This document shows positions 24,637 through 31,665 of a DNA stretch of 64,000 bases, piece after piece. The translations under genes and the position numbers were made by a program. The notes beneath the pieces are model-generated. The model searched no databases and was not told the DNA's origin. It worked only from the letters and a program-made list of their open reading frames with translations. How positions within the stretch are numbered: position 1 is the first letter of the stretch; each line of letters opens with the position of its first letter. The DNA is from Labilibaculum sp. (GTDB taxonomy: Bacteria > Bacteroidota > Bacteroidia > Bacteroidales > Marinifilaceae), in contig JAEINT010000010.1 of NCBI GenBank assembly GCA_016342745.1, forward strand, positions 124,001 through 188,000, given 5' to 3'.

Positions 24637-25047
24637 TTAGTATTCAGCATCTAAAAACCAAATAAAGGAATAAACAGGTTTGTATTGGCTTGTATCTTTT
24701 TCATACCAAATGGTGATGTTCGATAAGGAATCATTTGTCCAGGTTAGTTCCTCCAAAAAGCGATTTTCTTTCTGTTGCTTTTCCGTGTAAATATTGCATA
24801 GTTCCTCTCTTATTCCAACTAAAGCGACCTCCTTAAGTGTGAAATGTTCTTGTTTAATTGGTGTACCATAACTCTGCATAGCCTCCTGCAATGTTAATTT
24901 TAATGCCTTTCCGAATGATTTCTTTTCTTTATTCATTTGAATCGTATCATTATTTGTGATAACAGTATTTTTCTTTTCCTTATTTGATGCTTTAAAATTG
25001 CATGAGCAAATTAATAGCAAGCAAAGTATAGAGTTTAGCATTTTCAT
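24637..25047 (-). CDS. Small lipoprotein, candidate immunity partner of the zincin
   Basis: A 136-residue lipoprotein with signal and lipobox around CSC (LLLICSC). The mature part starts with a Lys/Asn/Thr linker and then a compact domain with LKLTLQEAMQSYGTPIKQE and TWTNDSLSNITIWYE; no family recognised. It starts 11 bases downstream of the zincin gene on the same strand, so both are probably one transcript. By position and topology it could protect the periplasm from the neighbouring protease; this is inference. Confidence 0.6.
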   Translation of the reverse strand: MKMLNSILCLLLICSCNFKASNKEKKNTVITNNDTIQMNKEKKSFGKALKLTLQEAMQSYGTPIKQEHFTLKEVALVGIREELCNIYTEKQQKENRFLEELTWTNDSLSNITIWYEKDTSQYKPVYSFIWFLDAEY

Positions 25048-25058
25048 GATGTTTCTTG

Positions 25059-25703
25059 TTAGATATGAAAAGTTGTGTTGGGAATTATTAAATTCAATTC
25101 CGAAAGTAAATAATCGATATGTCGATCACGTATGCTATCTCCCCAATTCATAATACTTGCTTTGTCTGCAAAAAATGTACTGCTAGATTTGTATTCATCA
25201 CCATGCATACCTGTATTAGCGAAGATTGAATTACCAACAGCATGTCCAAATTCATGGGCAACGGGATGTTGAAAATAGTCAACGGTACCAACAGTTCTAA
25301 CCTTTCGGGATAAAATATCTTCTGTGTCAAGGTTAATTATTCTCGAATTCCAACTTACATTACTAGATGCAAAACTTCCTATTGGTATTTTTGTGACATT
25401 CACATTCCAGTGTTCATTACTCAGAACCCATTCCAGATCAAAGTTAATGGAATAACTTTGTCTGGTATTTGCTTTTGCAAATGCAGAAGTTCCTCGGGTA
25501 TTAACTTTTAATTGACCACCCCAAATTGACCATATTAGGGAATCTGCCTTATGGTGAAATGCTTTTTTTTCCAAATATGTCCATGGAGAACTATTTGTCG
25601 ACAACATCCAATTGTACTTCCATTTTTGTTTTACCAAAATGGTTTTGTTTGTATCGTCAATGGTGATATCCATATGAAGAGTACTTCTGTTGTAATTTGA
25701 CAT
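25059..25703 (-). CDS. Zinc metallopeptidase-like protein without signal peptide, possible toxin
   Basis: A 214-residue protein with the zincin motif VAHEFGHAVGN (His150, Glu151, His154), then GDEY (about 168-171) and SIMNWGDSIRDRH (183-195). In related zincins HEFGHxxG is followed by DEY, a SIM-x-x-G turn and an R-H dyad, so this belongs to that group. The Ile at position 160 rules out the classic metzincin third histidine; Asp169 or His167 may serve. The N-terminal half is strand-rich with TRGTSAFAKANTRQSYS. With no signal peptide but a lipoprotein partner, delivery by a contractile or other injection system is plausible. The start ATG follows a weak upstream region with no clear promoter. 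Confidence 0.65.
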   Translation of the reverse strand: MSNYNRSTLHMDITIDDTNKTILVKQKWKYNWMLSTNSSPWTYLEKKAFHHKADSLIWSIWGGQLKVNTRGTSAFAKANTRQSYSINFDLEWVLSNEHWNVNVTKIPIGSFASSNVSWNSRIINLDTEDILSRKVRTVGTVDYFQHPVAHEFGHAVGNSIFANTGMHGDEYKSSSTFFADKASIMNWGDSIRDRHIDYLLSELNLIIPNTTFHI

Positions 25704-26463
25704 GTGTAAATGCTTATGTTTTGTAAATATGAAATTACAATAGAAATTTAAATTAACAAAATATTTATTCTAAATGCTATTGATGAACAGACTTGAATTA
25801 CGAGTTAAGTTTTTAAGTACAGAGGAATAGCATATTTATAGGAAAAATAATAACTATTGAAAACGTTTCACTTACAATTGTTGATAGGAGAGATTTTGTT
25901 GATTGCAGAACGGAATTGATCTTTATTCTGCTGGAAATCCTATTCATTGATGATGATCTCTTCATTTCTCTCGTAAAAAGATACTTCAACAAGCATTTTT
26001 TTAGTGTATTCACGATGAATTAATAGCTTCGCAGGTCTGTTTGTTCAATTTCAGCCTTCGATGATGCGTATAACAAGGCTGTTTACTCCAAATTTCTCGT
26101 GAATTTGGCTTTCCATACCTGTAAAATGCAAATCTGCCCCTTGTTTTTGCCATCGCAGCTGTGTTTTTAACTATAACCACCCTTGTTTTCAAGTTTACAC
26201 ATCCGAAAAATGGGCCAACTAAGCTTAGTTGGTACATAAACATACCTGTCAATGGCAAATTCAAGCATGATTTTGACAACTGCAGCCTTGTCGAAGACCT
26301 TTTTCACATGTGAATTTGGCAGTGTAGCTGTGTTGGACTAAAAATCAGCCTTCGTTTTCAGATTACGGATTCGTTATTGAATAGGTAATATGCTTTATGA
26401 TAATTATAAGATATTCGTTAGCTTTGGTATTGTTAAATGATTTTGCTTAATTAAATATTGAAA
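25704..26463. other. 760-base gap rich in palindromes, no convincing gene
   Basis: The gap between the zincin and the transposase holds an 18-bp perfect palindrome CCAACTAAGCTTAGTTGG (26214-26231), CAGCCTT (about 26050) paired with AAGGCTG (about 26077), and CCAAATT / AATTTGG around 26090-26110. Fragments recur within it: GTGAATTTGGC twice, AGCTGTGTT twice, and CAGCCTTCG twice. A 90-codon minus-strand frame over 26010-26279 exists but reads through these repeats and has no recognisable domain. A -7-like TAGCTTTG at 26419-26426 precedes the transposase gene. It looks like eroded mobile or cassette-boundary DNA. Confidence 0.45.
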
Positions 26464-27135
26464 ATGCAAGGATCAGAACCTCTTGAATTCGGACAGTACT
26501 ATCATATTTACAATCGTGGAATAAATGGTTGCGACTTGTTTACAAGTGAAGAAAATTATCAATGTTTTTTGAGTTTGTATGAAAAATATATTGATCCAAT
26601 TGCCGATACATTTGCTTTTGTATTGATGCCAAACCACTTTCATATTCTGATAAGATTAAAAGACGAAATTTGTTATAAATACACAAACGCTAACAGGTCT
26701 ATCGACGCTGTCAGGTTTAATGAAATAAAATGGGAAACCAAAAACCTGTCAGCGTCTGCAAGACCTGACAGCGTTAAAATACCGAAACCACACCTTCACT
26801 TTTCGCACTTCTTTAATGCATACACCAAATATTTAAATAAGCGTAACAAGCGCCATGGCTCTCTTTTCGAACGTGCATTTAAACGCAAGTTGATTTCCGA
26901 CGAAGCATATTTTAAAAACTTGGTTTTGTATATTCATCGTAACCCAGTGCATCACGGATTTTGTGAGCATCCAATAGAATACGGTTGGAGTAGTTATTTG
27001 AGTTGCATATCCTCTAAGCCTACCAAAATAAGAAGAGAAGTGGTTCTTGAATGGTTTTGCGATAAAGAGAATTTTGAATATTGTCATGAGCAATTAATGC
27101 CCGTTGATGAAATGGAAGAATATTTGGAATTGTAA
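26464..27135 (+). CDS. REP-associated tyrosine transposase (RAYT, Y1/HUH type)
   Basis: A single-strand DNA nuclease of the Y1 transposase fold. Residue numbers follow ATG 26464 (223 residues): start YYHIYNRGINGCDLF, HUH motif MPNHFHILIR (His58, His60) and the catalytic-tyrosine helix YFKNLVLYIHRNPVHHG (probably Tyr156), then GWSSYLS. RAYTs process REP palindromes. Residues ~78-105 are encoded by an inverted repeat (26695-26766), so a REP-like element sits inside the coding region in frame. The 3' part of the gene is tandemly repeated twice more downstream. A TTG lies two codons upstream; the ATG is preferred. Confidence 0.85.
   Translation: MQGSEPLEFGQYYHIYNRGINGCDLFTSEENYQCFLSLYEKYIDPIADTFAFVLMPNHFHILIRLKDEICYKYTNANRSIDAVRFNEIKWETKNLSASARPDSVKIPKPHLHFSHFFNAYTKYLNKRNKRHGSLFERAFKRKLISDEAYFKNLVLYIHRNPVHHGFCEHPIEYGWSSYLSCISSKPTKIRREVVLEWFCDKENFEYCHEQLMPVDEMEEYLEL
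26695..26766. repeat. REP-like hairpin inside the RAYT coding sequence
   Basis: Left arm 26695-26718 and right arm 26742-26766 form an imperfect 24-bp inverted repeat built on CGCTGTCAGGTTT / AAACCTGTCAGCG. A third copy of the core, ACCTGACAGCG, follows at 26763-26773. The same hairpin recurs in every repeat unit (starting near 27144, 27593 and 28042). Confidence 0.8.
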
Positions 27136-27141
27136 ACCCCG

Positions 27142-27584
27142 ACAGGTCTATCGACGCTGTCAGGTTTAATGAAATAAAATGGGAAACCAAAAACCTGTCA
27201 GCGTCTGCAAGACCTGACAGCGTTAAAATACCGAAACCACACCTTCACTTTTCGCACTTCTTTAATGCATACACCAAATATTTAAATAAGCGTAACAAGC
27301 GCCATGGCTCTCTTTTCGAACGTGCATTTAAACGCAAGTTGATTTCCGACGAAGCATATTTTAAAAACTTGGTTTTGTATATTCATCGTAACCCAGTGCA
27401 TCACGGATTTTGTGAGCATCCAATAGAATACGGTTGGAGTAGTTATTTGAGTTGCATATCCTCTAAGCCTACCAAAATAAGAAGAGAAGTGGTTCTTGAA
27501 TGGTTTTGCGATAAAGAGAATTTTGAATATTGTCATGAGCAATTAATGCCCGTTGATGAAATGGAAGAATATTTGGAATTGTAA
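27142..27584 (+). pseudogene. RAYT 3' fragment, repeat copy 2
   Basis: Identical to the 3' two-thirds of the upstream transposase gene but lacking the start region and the HUH motif. The longest frame uses a TTG inside the old gene and encodes only the tyrosine-helix part, so it cannot be an active transposase. It ends in the same EEYLEL-stop. Confidence 0.85.
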
Positions 27585-27590
27585 ACCCCG

Positions 27591-28033
27591 ACAGGTCTAT
27601 CGACGCTGTCAGGTTTAATGAAATAAAATGGGAAACCAAAAACCTGTCAGCGTCTGCAAGACCTGACAGCGTTAAAATACCGAAACCACACCTTCACTTT
27701 TCGCACTTCTTTAATGCATACACCAAATATTTAAATAAGCGTAACAAGCGCCATGGCTCTCTTTTCGAACGTGCATTTAAACGCAAGTTGATTTCCGACG
27801 AAGCATATTTTAAAAACTTGGTTTTGTATATTCATCGTAACCCAGTGCATCACGGATTTTGTGAGCATCCAATAGAATACGGTTGGAGTAGTTATTTGAG
27901 TTGCATATCCTCTAAGCCTACCAAAATAAGAAGAGAAGTGGTTCTTGAATGGTTTTGCGATAAAGAGAATTTTGAATATTGTCATGAGCAATTAATGCCC
28001 GTTGATGAAATGGAAGAATATTTGGAATTGTAA
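27591..28033 (+). pseudogene. RAYT 3' fragment, repeat copy 3
   Basis: Second extra copy of the same fragment, apparently without base changes. It is followed by the 124-bp truncated fourth unit, which carries the hairpin and the first codons of the PKPHLHFSHF block only. Confidence 0.85.
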
Positions 28034-28256
28034 ACCCCGACAGGTCTATCGACGCTGTCAGGTTTAATGAAATAAAATGGGAAACCAAAAACCTGTCAGC
28101 GTCTGCAAGACCTGACAGCGTTAAAATACCGAAACCACACCTTCACTTTTCGCACTTCTTTAAAGATTAACTCAGATTAGTACTTGTGACAAAAAAAGCT
28201 GTAGTTTTGCAATTCTCATTTAAGGTAAGAGCATCAATCAGCATAAAATAATAACA

Positions 28257-28682
28257 ATGAATATAAAAATAGTCGATTACGGAATTTGTAAAGCGATAGG
28301 AGAAACGAAGAAAGATATTGTTCGGGCTAGTGCAACAGGATACTATTTGCATTCTGATGATATGGAGTTTGTAGAAAAAACTGATCTTATTCATCCTAAG
28401 CCAGGCTTGAGTTTTGGAATAAGCTATCAGTTCGAACAGGATTCGGAAGAGGCGAAATTGGTTGATTATGTGTGCAGAATAAGACATCCTAAGTTGGTGA
28501 ATCCAACAAGCAAGGAACAATTTACTGAATGCTCAGAGGAAAAAGATTGTTATACTGATGAGTTAGGCTATGACTTCTACACGTTTGCATTAGACTGGGA
28601 AATGCAGCTAGGAGAATGGGTGTTCGAAATCATTTGTGATGACAAGATCATGTGCAGTCAGACATTTTTATTGAGAGAATAA
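28257..28682 (+). CDS. DUF3859 domain protein
   Basis: A 141-residue cytoplasmic protein with the DUF3859 layout: VDYGICKAIGE at the start, SATGYYL, then GLSFGISYQFE, VCRIRHPKLVNP and a C-terminal WEMQLGEWVFEI...CSQTFLL strand pair, suggesting a single immunoglobulin-like beta sandwich. No enzymatic residues are evident. It starts 93 bases after the last repeat fragment; a -7-like TAGTTTTG at 28202-28209 could be its promoter. A hairpin terminator follows. Confidence 0.78.
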   Translation: MNIKIVDYGICKAIGETKKDIVRASATGYYLHSDDMEFVEKTDLIHPKPGLSFGISYQFEQDSEEAKLVDYVCRIRHPKLVNPTSKEQFTECSEEKDCYTDELGYDFYTFALDWEMQLGEWVFEIICDDKIMCSQTFLLRE

Positions 28683-28701
28683 ATCAAGTTATAATAAAAA
28701 A

Positions 28702-28740
28702 CAAAATGGTCTTCCGACACTAGTTCAGAAGACCATTTTG
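28702..28740. terminator. Bidirectional terminator between DUF3859 and purU
   Basis: A 13-bp perfect stem CAAAATGGTCTTC / GAAGACCATTTTG with a 13-base loop. On the minus strand it is followed by TTTTTTATTAT, so it best serves purU. Confidence 0.85.
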
Positions 28741-28769
28741 CATTTGGAATATTTTCAGATTGAATTGTT

Positions 28770-29630
28770 TTAAAAAACAATGGTACGTGTACCATCCACA
28801 ATAATTCGATGTTCTGCTTTGTAGGCAAGAGCACGAGCTAGTACGATACGCTCTAAATCACGACCTTTACGGATTAAATCTTTAATGGTGTCCTTGTGGG
28901 TAATACGCATAATATCTTGCTCAATAATTGGCCCTTCGTCCAAATCTTCAGTTACAAAGTGGCTGGTTGCTCCAATCATTTTAACACCTCGTTCGTAGGC
29001 TTGCTTGTACGGGTTTCCACCAACAAATCCTGGTAAAAAAGAGTGATGTATGTTGATGATTTTATTTTTGAATGCATCAATAAAAGTAGGTGATAGCACT
29101 TGCATGTAACGCGCTAAAATTACCAAATCGATGTTGTGTTCTTTTAGTAAGGCAATTTCCTTCTCTTCCTGCTCTTGTTTGGTATCCTTAGTGATTGGAA
29201 ACACATGATATGGAATGCCGTGAGCATCTGCAATTGGTTTTAGGTCCGGATGATTCGATACAATCAAAGGAATCTCGATGTCGTATTCGTTCATGTTGTA
29301 ACGCCACATAATTTCCTGCAGACAATGGTCGTATTTCGAAACGAAAATGGCTACACGTTGCTTTTGGTTCGAAAATTCGATTCGCCAGTGCGCACTAAAT
29401 TCTTTGGCAAGCGGCTCAAAAGCTTCGTGAAGTTTGGAAGCTGGTACTGTCGAATTAGACATGTTCCATGCTATTCGTAAGGAGAAAAACTGCTGATTTT
29501 GGTTTACATGCTCATCTAAATCGATGATATTGCCGCCTATTTCATATATGAATTGAGTTATTTTTGCTACAATCCCATTTTGATCGGGACAAGTGAAGAG
29601 TAAAAAGGCATTTACATTGTTTTCAGACAT
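28770..29630 (-). CDS. purU: Formyltetrahydrofolate deformylase
   Basis: Hydrolyses 10-formyl-THF to THF and formate, balancing the one-carbon pool and feeding formate to PurT. The 286-residue protein has an N-terminal ACT domain (LLFTCPDQNGIVAKIT, about 10-85) and a C-terminal formyltransferase domain with LARYMQVLSP, IINIHHSFLPGFVGGNPY (catalytic Asn/His region) and GATSHFVTEDLDEGPII. The late Asp of the DEGPI motif is intact. It is a single gene with its own terminator. Confidence 0.94.
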   Translation of the reverse strand: MSENNVNAFLLFTCPDQNGIVAKITQFIYEIGGNIIDLDEHVNQNQQFFSLRIAWNMSNSTVPASKLHEAFEPLAKEFSAHWRIEFSNQKQRVAIFVSKYDHCLQEIMWRYNMNEYDIEIPLIVSNHPDLKPIADAHGIPYHVFPITKDTKQEQEEKEIALLKEHNIDLVILARYMQVLSPTFIDAFKNKIINIHHSFLPGFVGGNPYKQAYERGVKMIGATSHFVTEDLDEGPIIEQDIMRITHKDTIKDLIRKGRDLERIVLARALAYKAEHRIIVDGTRTIVF

Positions 29631-30061
29631 AATTGTACTATTAATCGGAGCTTACGCCCGATGGTTAATCTTAATTAATAGTTGAAAAAGTAAAGCTAAC
29701 GAAATGTCCGTTATTGATAGGTGTGTAGTGCAAAATTAGAAATTTTGAACAATTATTAATTATTAATTTTGAATTATTAATTGAAAAAGGAGAAGATTGT
29801 TTCAAATGTGATACCATTTTTAGTTGTGTGAAAATCAATCACGCCCTAAACGTTTATGAAAATAACGTTTACATTATTTAGATGGTATTATAATGTATTG
29901 TTTAAATTACAGGCTGAGTGGCATCTATTTTGGATGAGATATTCGATGGATTTGTAGGTTACAACAAACCCAGGATGATAGTAGCTTTGCTCCATTACCC
30001 TGGGTTGTAAAAATTTGAACCTTTTGGGCTCATTTATATTGTTATTCTTGAAATTGCATAT
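29631..30061. other. 430-base gap, no gene
   Basis: AT-rich spacer between two minus-strand genes. It holds AAACGTT / AACGTTT around 29850-29870, a TACCATT / ATGGTA pair spaced over about 75 bases, and an AACCCAGG / CCTGGGTT hairpin (29967-30003) that could terminate the phosphofructokinase transcript although its T-run is poor. A TAATTTTG -7-like box (minus strand, near 29735) may belong to purU. Nothing coding is seen. Confidence 0.4.
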
Positions 30062-31282
30062 CTACTCCCAATTCAATATTTTAGTGAAGATGTAGTTCTC
30101 TGCATCAGGAAGATAAGCTTTAGCAGCTTCCATATCTTCTGCAGTTAGGTAATGCAGATTGTAATTGATTACAGATTGTACACGCTCACTATTCACATCA
30201 ACCAAACGAGGCTTAACCTTACCATTTTCGTCTTCTACATCTTTAAGGAAAAGAGGAGAAGCATTTCCGATAGGATCGACGGTTACCATACATTTCGAGT
30301 GACCTTGTTTGAATAAGGTGTAAACACCATCGCCTAAAAGTGTACACAATGTCAAATCGAAACCAATTGGACGACAACAACGCAAGCCAAATCCTAGTTC
30401 AACTGGGCGAGTTCCGATGTTAAGATCGTAAGATTTCATTTTACGCTGAATTAGCATGTTGAAAACGTGCGATTTACTTACGTTGAACAATTCAGGGTGT
30501 CCGTGAGCGTCGTAGGTAAAGTTAACGCCAGTACTTTCAATTTCTTCATCGCTCATAAAATGGAAAACACCTTCGCTAATAACGGCAGCTCCATAGTTTA
30601 AGCCCATAATTCTTCTTTTAATGATAGAAGAGATCACCAATTGAGCAATTTTTTCTGCTGAAATGCTGGTTTTGTTAAACATTTCAGGAATAATGATCAT
30701 TGGTAAGTGACAAGCTGTACCAATTCCGAAAGCAAGGTGACCTGCTTCACGACCCATGGCAGCTAAAACGAACCAATTTTGCGATGTTCTGGCATCTTCG
30801 TAAACAGTAGTTGCGATCTTTACACCTTCATCTTTTGCTGAGTGAAAACCAAATGTTGGTGATCCTTCTGGTAAAGGTAGATCGTTATCAATTGTTTTAG
30901 GAACGTGAATATTTGAAATGTTTACGTTGTGTTCTTCTAAGTACTTAGAGATTCTGTTTGCTGTTGAAGCAGTATCATCGCCACCAACTGTAACCAATAG
31001 TTTCACATTGTTTTCAACGAAAAAATCGGTAGAAAAATCAGTATCTTTTGGCTTAAAACGACTCATTTTAAGGTGAGATCCACCCTTTGTGAAAATTCCA
31101 TCAAGAGTTGCGAAATCAAGATCAACCATATCGCGATCTTCTGAAAAAAGACCTTTGTAGCCTTCATGCAAACCGATAACTCGGTAACCATTTCTTAAAA
31201 ATACTTTTCCTACACTACTAATCACGGTGTTAATGCCCGGAGCCGGACCACCACCACACAGAATTACAACAGAATCTTTCAT
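30062..31282 (-). CDS. Phosphofructokinase, probably pyrophosphate-dependent
   Basis: Phosphorylates fructose 6-phosphate in glycolysis. The 406-residue protein has the PFK landmarks CGGGPAPGINTVI, GGDDTAS (100-106), PKTIDNDLPLPEG (128-140), AAMGREAGHLA and a C-terminal substrate region. ATP-PFKs carry GGDGS and PGTIDND; the Asp at the third G position and the Lys in PKTIDND are the established marks of PPi-dependent enzymes, so this one should use pyrophosphate reversibly. A consensus promoter lies 36 bases or more upstream. It stands alone. Confidence 0.9.
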   Translation of the reverse strand: MKDSVVILCGGGPAPGINTVISSVGKVFLRNGYRVIGLHEGYKGLFSEDRDMVDLDFATLDGIFTKGGSHLKMSRFKPKDTDFSTDFFVENNVKLLVTVGGDDTASTANRISKYLEEHNVNISNIHVPKTIDNDLPLPEGSPTFGFHSAKDEGVKIATTVYEDARTSQNWFVLAAMGREAGHLAFGIGTACHLPMIIIPEMFNKTSISAEKIAQLVISSIIKRRIMGLNYGAAVISEGVFHFMSDEEIESTGVNFTYDAHGHPELFNVSKSHVFNMLIQRKMKSYDLNIGTRPVELGFGLRCCRPIGFDLTLCTLLGDGVYTLFKQGHSKCMVTVDPIGNASPLFLKDVEDENGKVKPRLVDVNSERVQSVINYNLHYLTAEDMEAAKAYLPDAENYIFTKILNWE

Positions 31283-31317
31283 TGGATAAATTGGTGTTTA
31301 TTTTTTTAAAGATTGGG

Positions 31318-31347
31318 CAAAGATAAATGATTTTTTGCTGCATCAAA
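31318..31347 (-). promoter_or_regulatory. Promoter of the phosphofructokinase gene
   Basis: On the minus strand: TTTG (31347-31344), 18-base spacer, TATCTTTG (31325-31318), a full match to TAnnTTTG. Confidence 0.7.
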
Positions 31348-31408
31348 ATGGATAGCTTGCTGTTGTTTGGCTTAAATAGGTTTTGATGTGCGAAGAATAC
31401 TATTGCAG

Positions 31409-31542
31409 CTATCCTTGCGTTAAGGATTGTAGTGAAAACCCCACAACAAAGCTTGAGCTTAGCGAAAGACTGCAGTGAGGAGTTGTAACGGAAAGCCTGA
31501 CCTGTGTGTGGTTTTTAGCGGAGGGAAGGGAACGCCCAATTT
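31409..31542. repeat. Structured intergenic element of a Bacteroidota repeat type
   Basis: A noncoding stretch clearly richer in G and C than its surroundings. It begins with the hairpin ATCCTT-gcgt-TAAGGAT-like stem, then AGTGAAAACCCC, GCGAAAGACTGCAGTGAGG, AACGGAAAGCCTGACC, and ends AGCGGAGGGAAGGGAACGCCC. I recall closely similar blocks in intergenic regions of many Bacteroidota genomes; its function is not known to me. It lies between the divergent PFK and S9 peptidase genes. Confidence 0.5.
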
Positions 31543-31574
31543 TTGTTTGTCAATTATTTGCTCGAAAATAATAT

Positions 31575-31605
31575 TTTGTAAACTGCGCGCTTTGTTTTAA
31601 ATTTA
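31575..31605 (+). promoter_or_regulatory. Candidate promoter of the S9 peptidase gene
   Basis: TTTG (31575-31578), 19-base spacer, TAAATTTA (31598-31605), one mismatch from consensus. Start codon 60 bases downstream. Confidence 0.5.
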
Positions 31606-31665
31606 TAGGGACACCACTTCCTTAATACTCTTCAATAATGTTTTACTAACTTTTAAATCACAATT

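Larger units (their letters stand above)
26693..28163. repeat. 449-bp tandem repeat, 3.3 copies, built from the RAYT gene
   Basis: Units begin at 26693, 27142 and 27591, and a fourth, truncated copy of 124 bp starts at 28040 and ends at 28163. By eye the full units are identical. Each runs from the REP-like hairpin through the RAYT 3' end, the TAA stop and ACCCCG. The 449-bp period is not a multiple of three, so later copies cannot extend the transposase frame. The break at 28163 falls after TTCTTTAA, where unit 1 continues with TGCATAC. Confidence 0.95.

Noticed and set aside
26010-26279. 89-codon minus-strand frame in the palindrome-rich gap
   Set aside because: It runs through internally repeated palindromic words and has no start context or domain; more likely noncoding repeat DNA.
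26833-27991. Three identical 86-codon minus-strand frames at 449-base spacing
   Set aside because: They are antisense shadows of the RAYT repeat units; their regular spacing reflects the tandem repeat and they have no protein-like features.
27339-28033. Short plus-strand frames read as two extra small genes
   Set aside because: They start at an internal TTG and are fragments of the RAYT gene without the HUH motif, so they are listed as pseudogene copies.
26693-28163. CRISPR-like array
   Set aside because: The repeat unit is 449 bp, coding-derived and without unique spacers.
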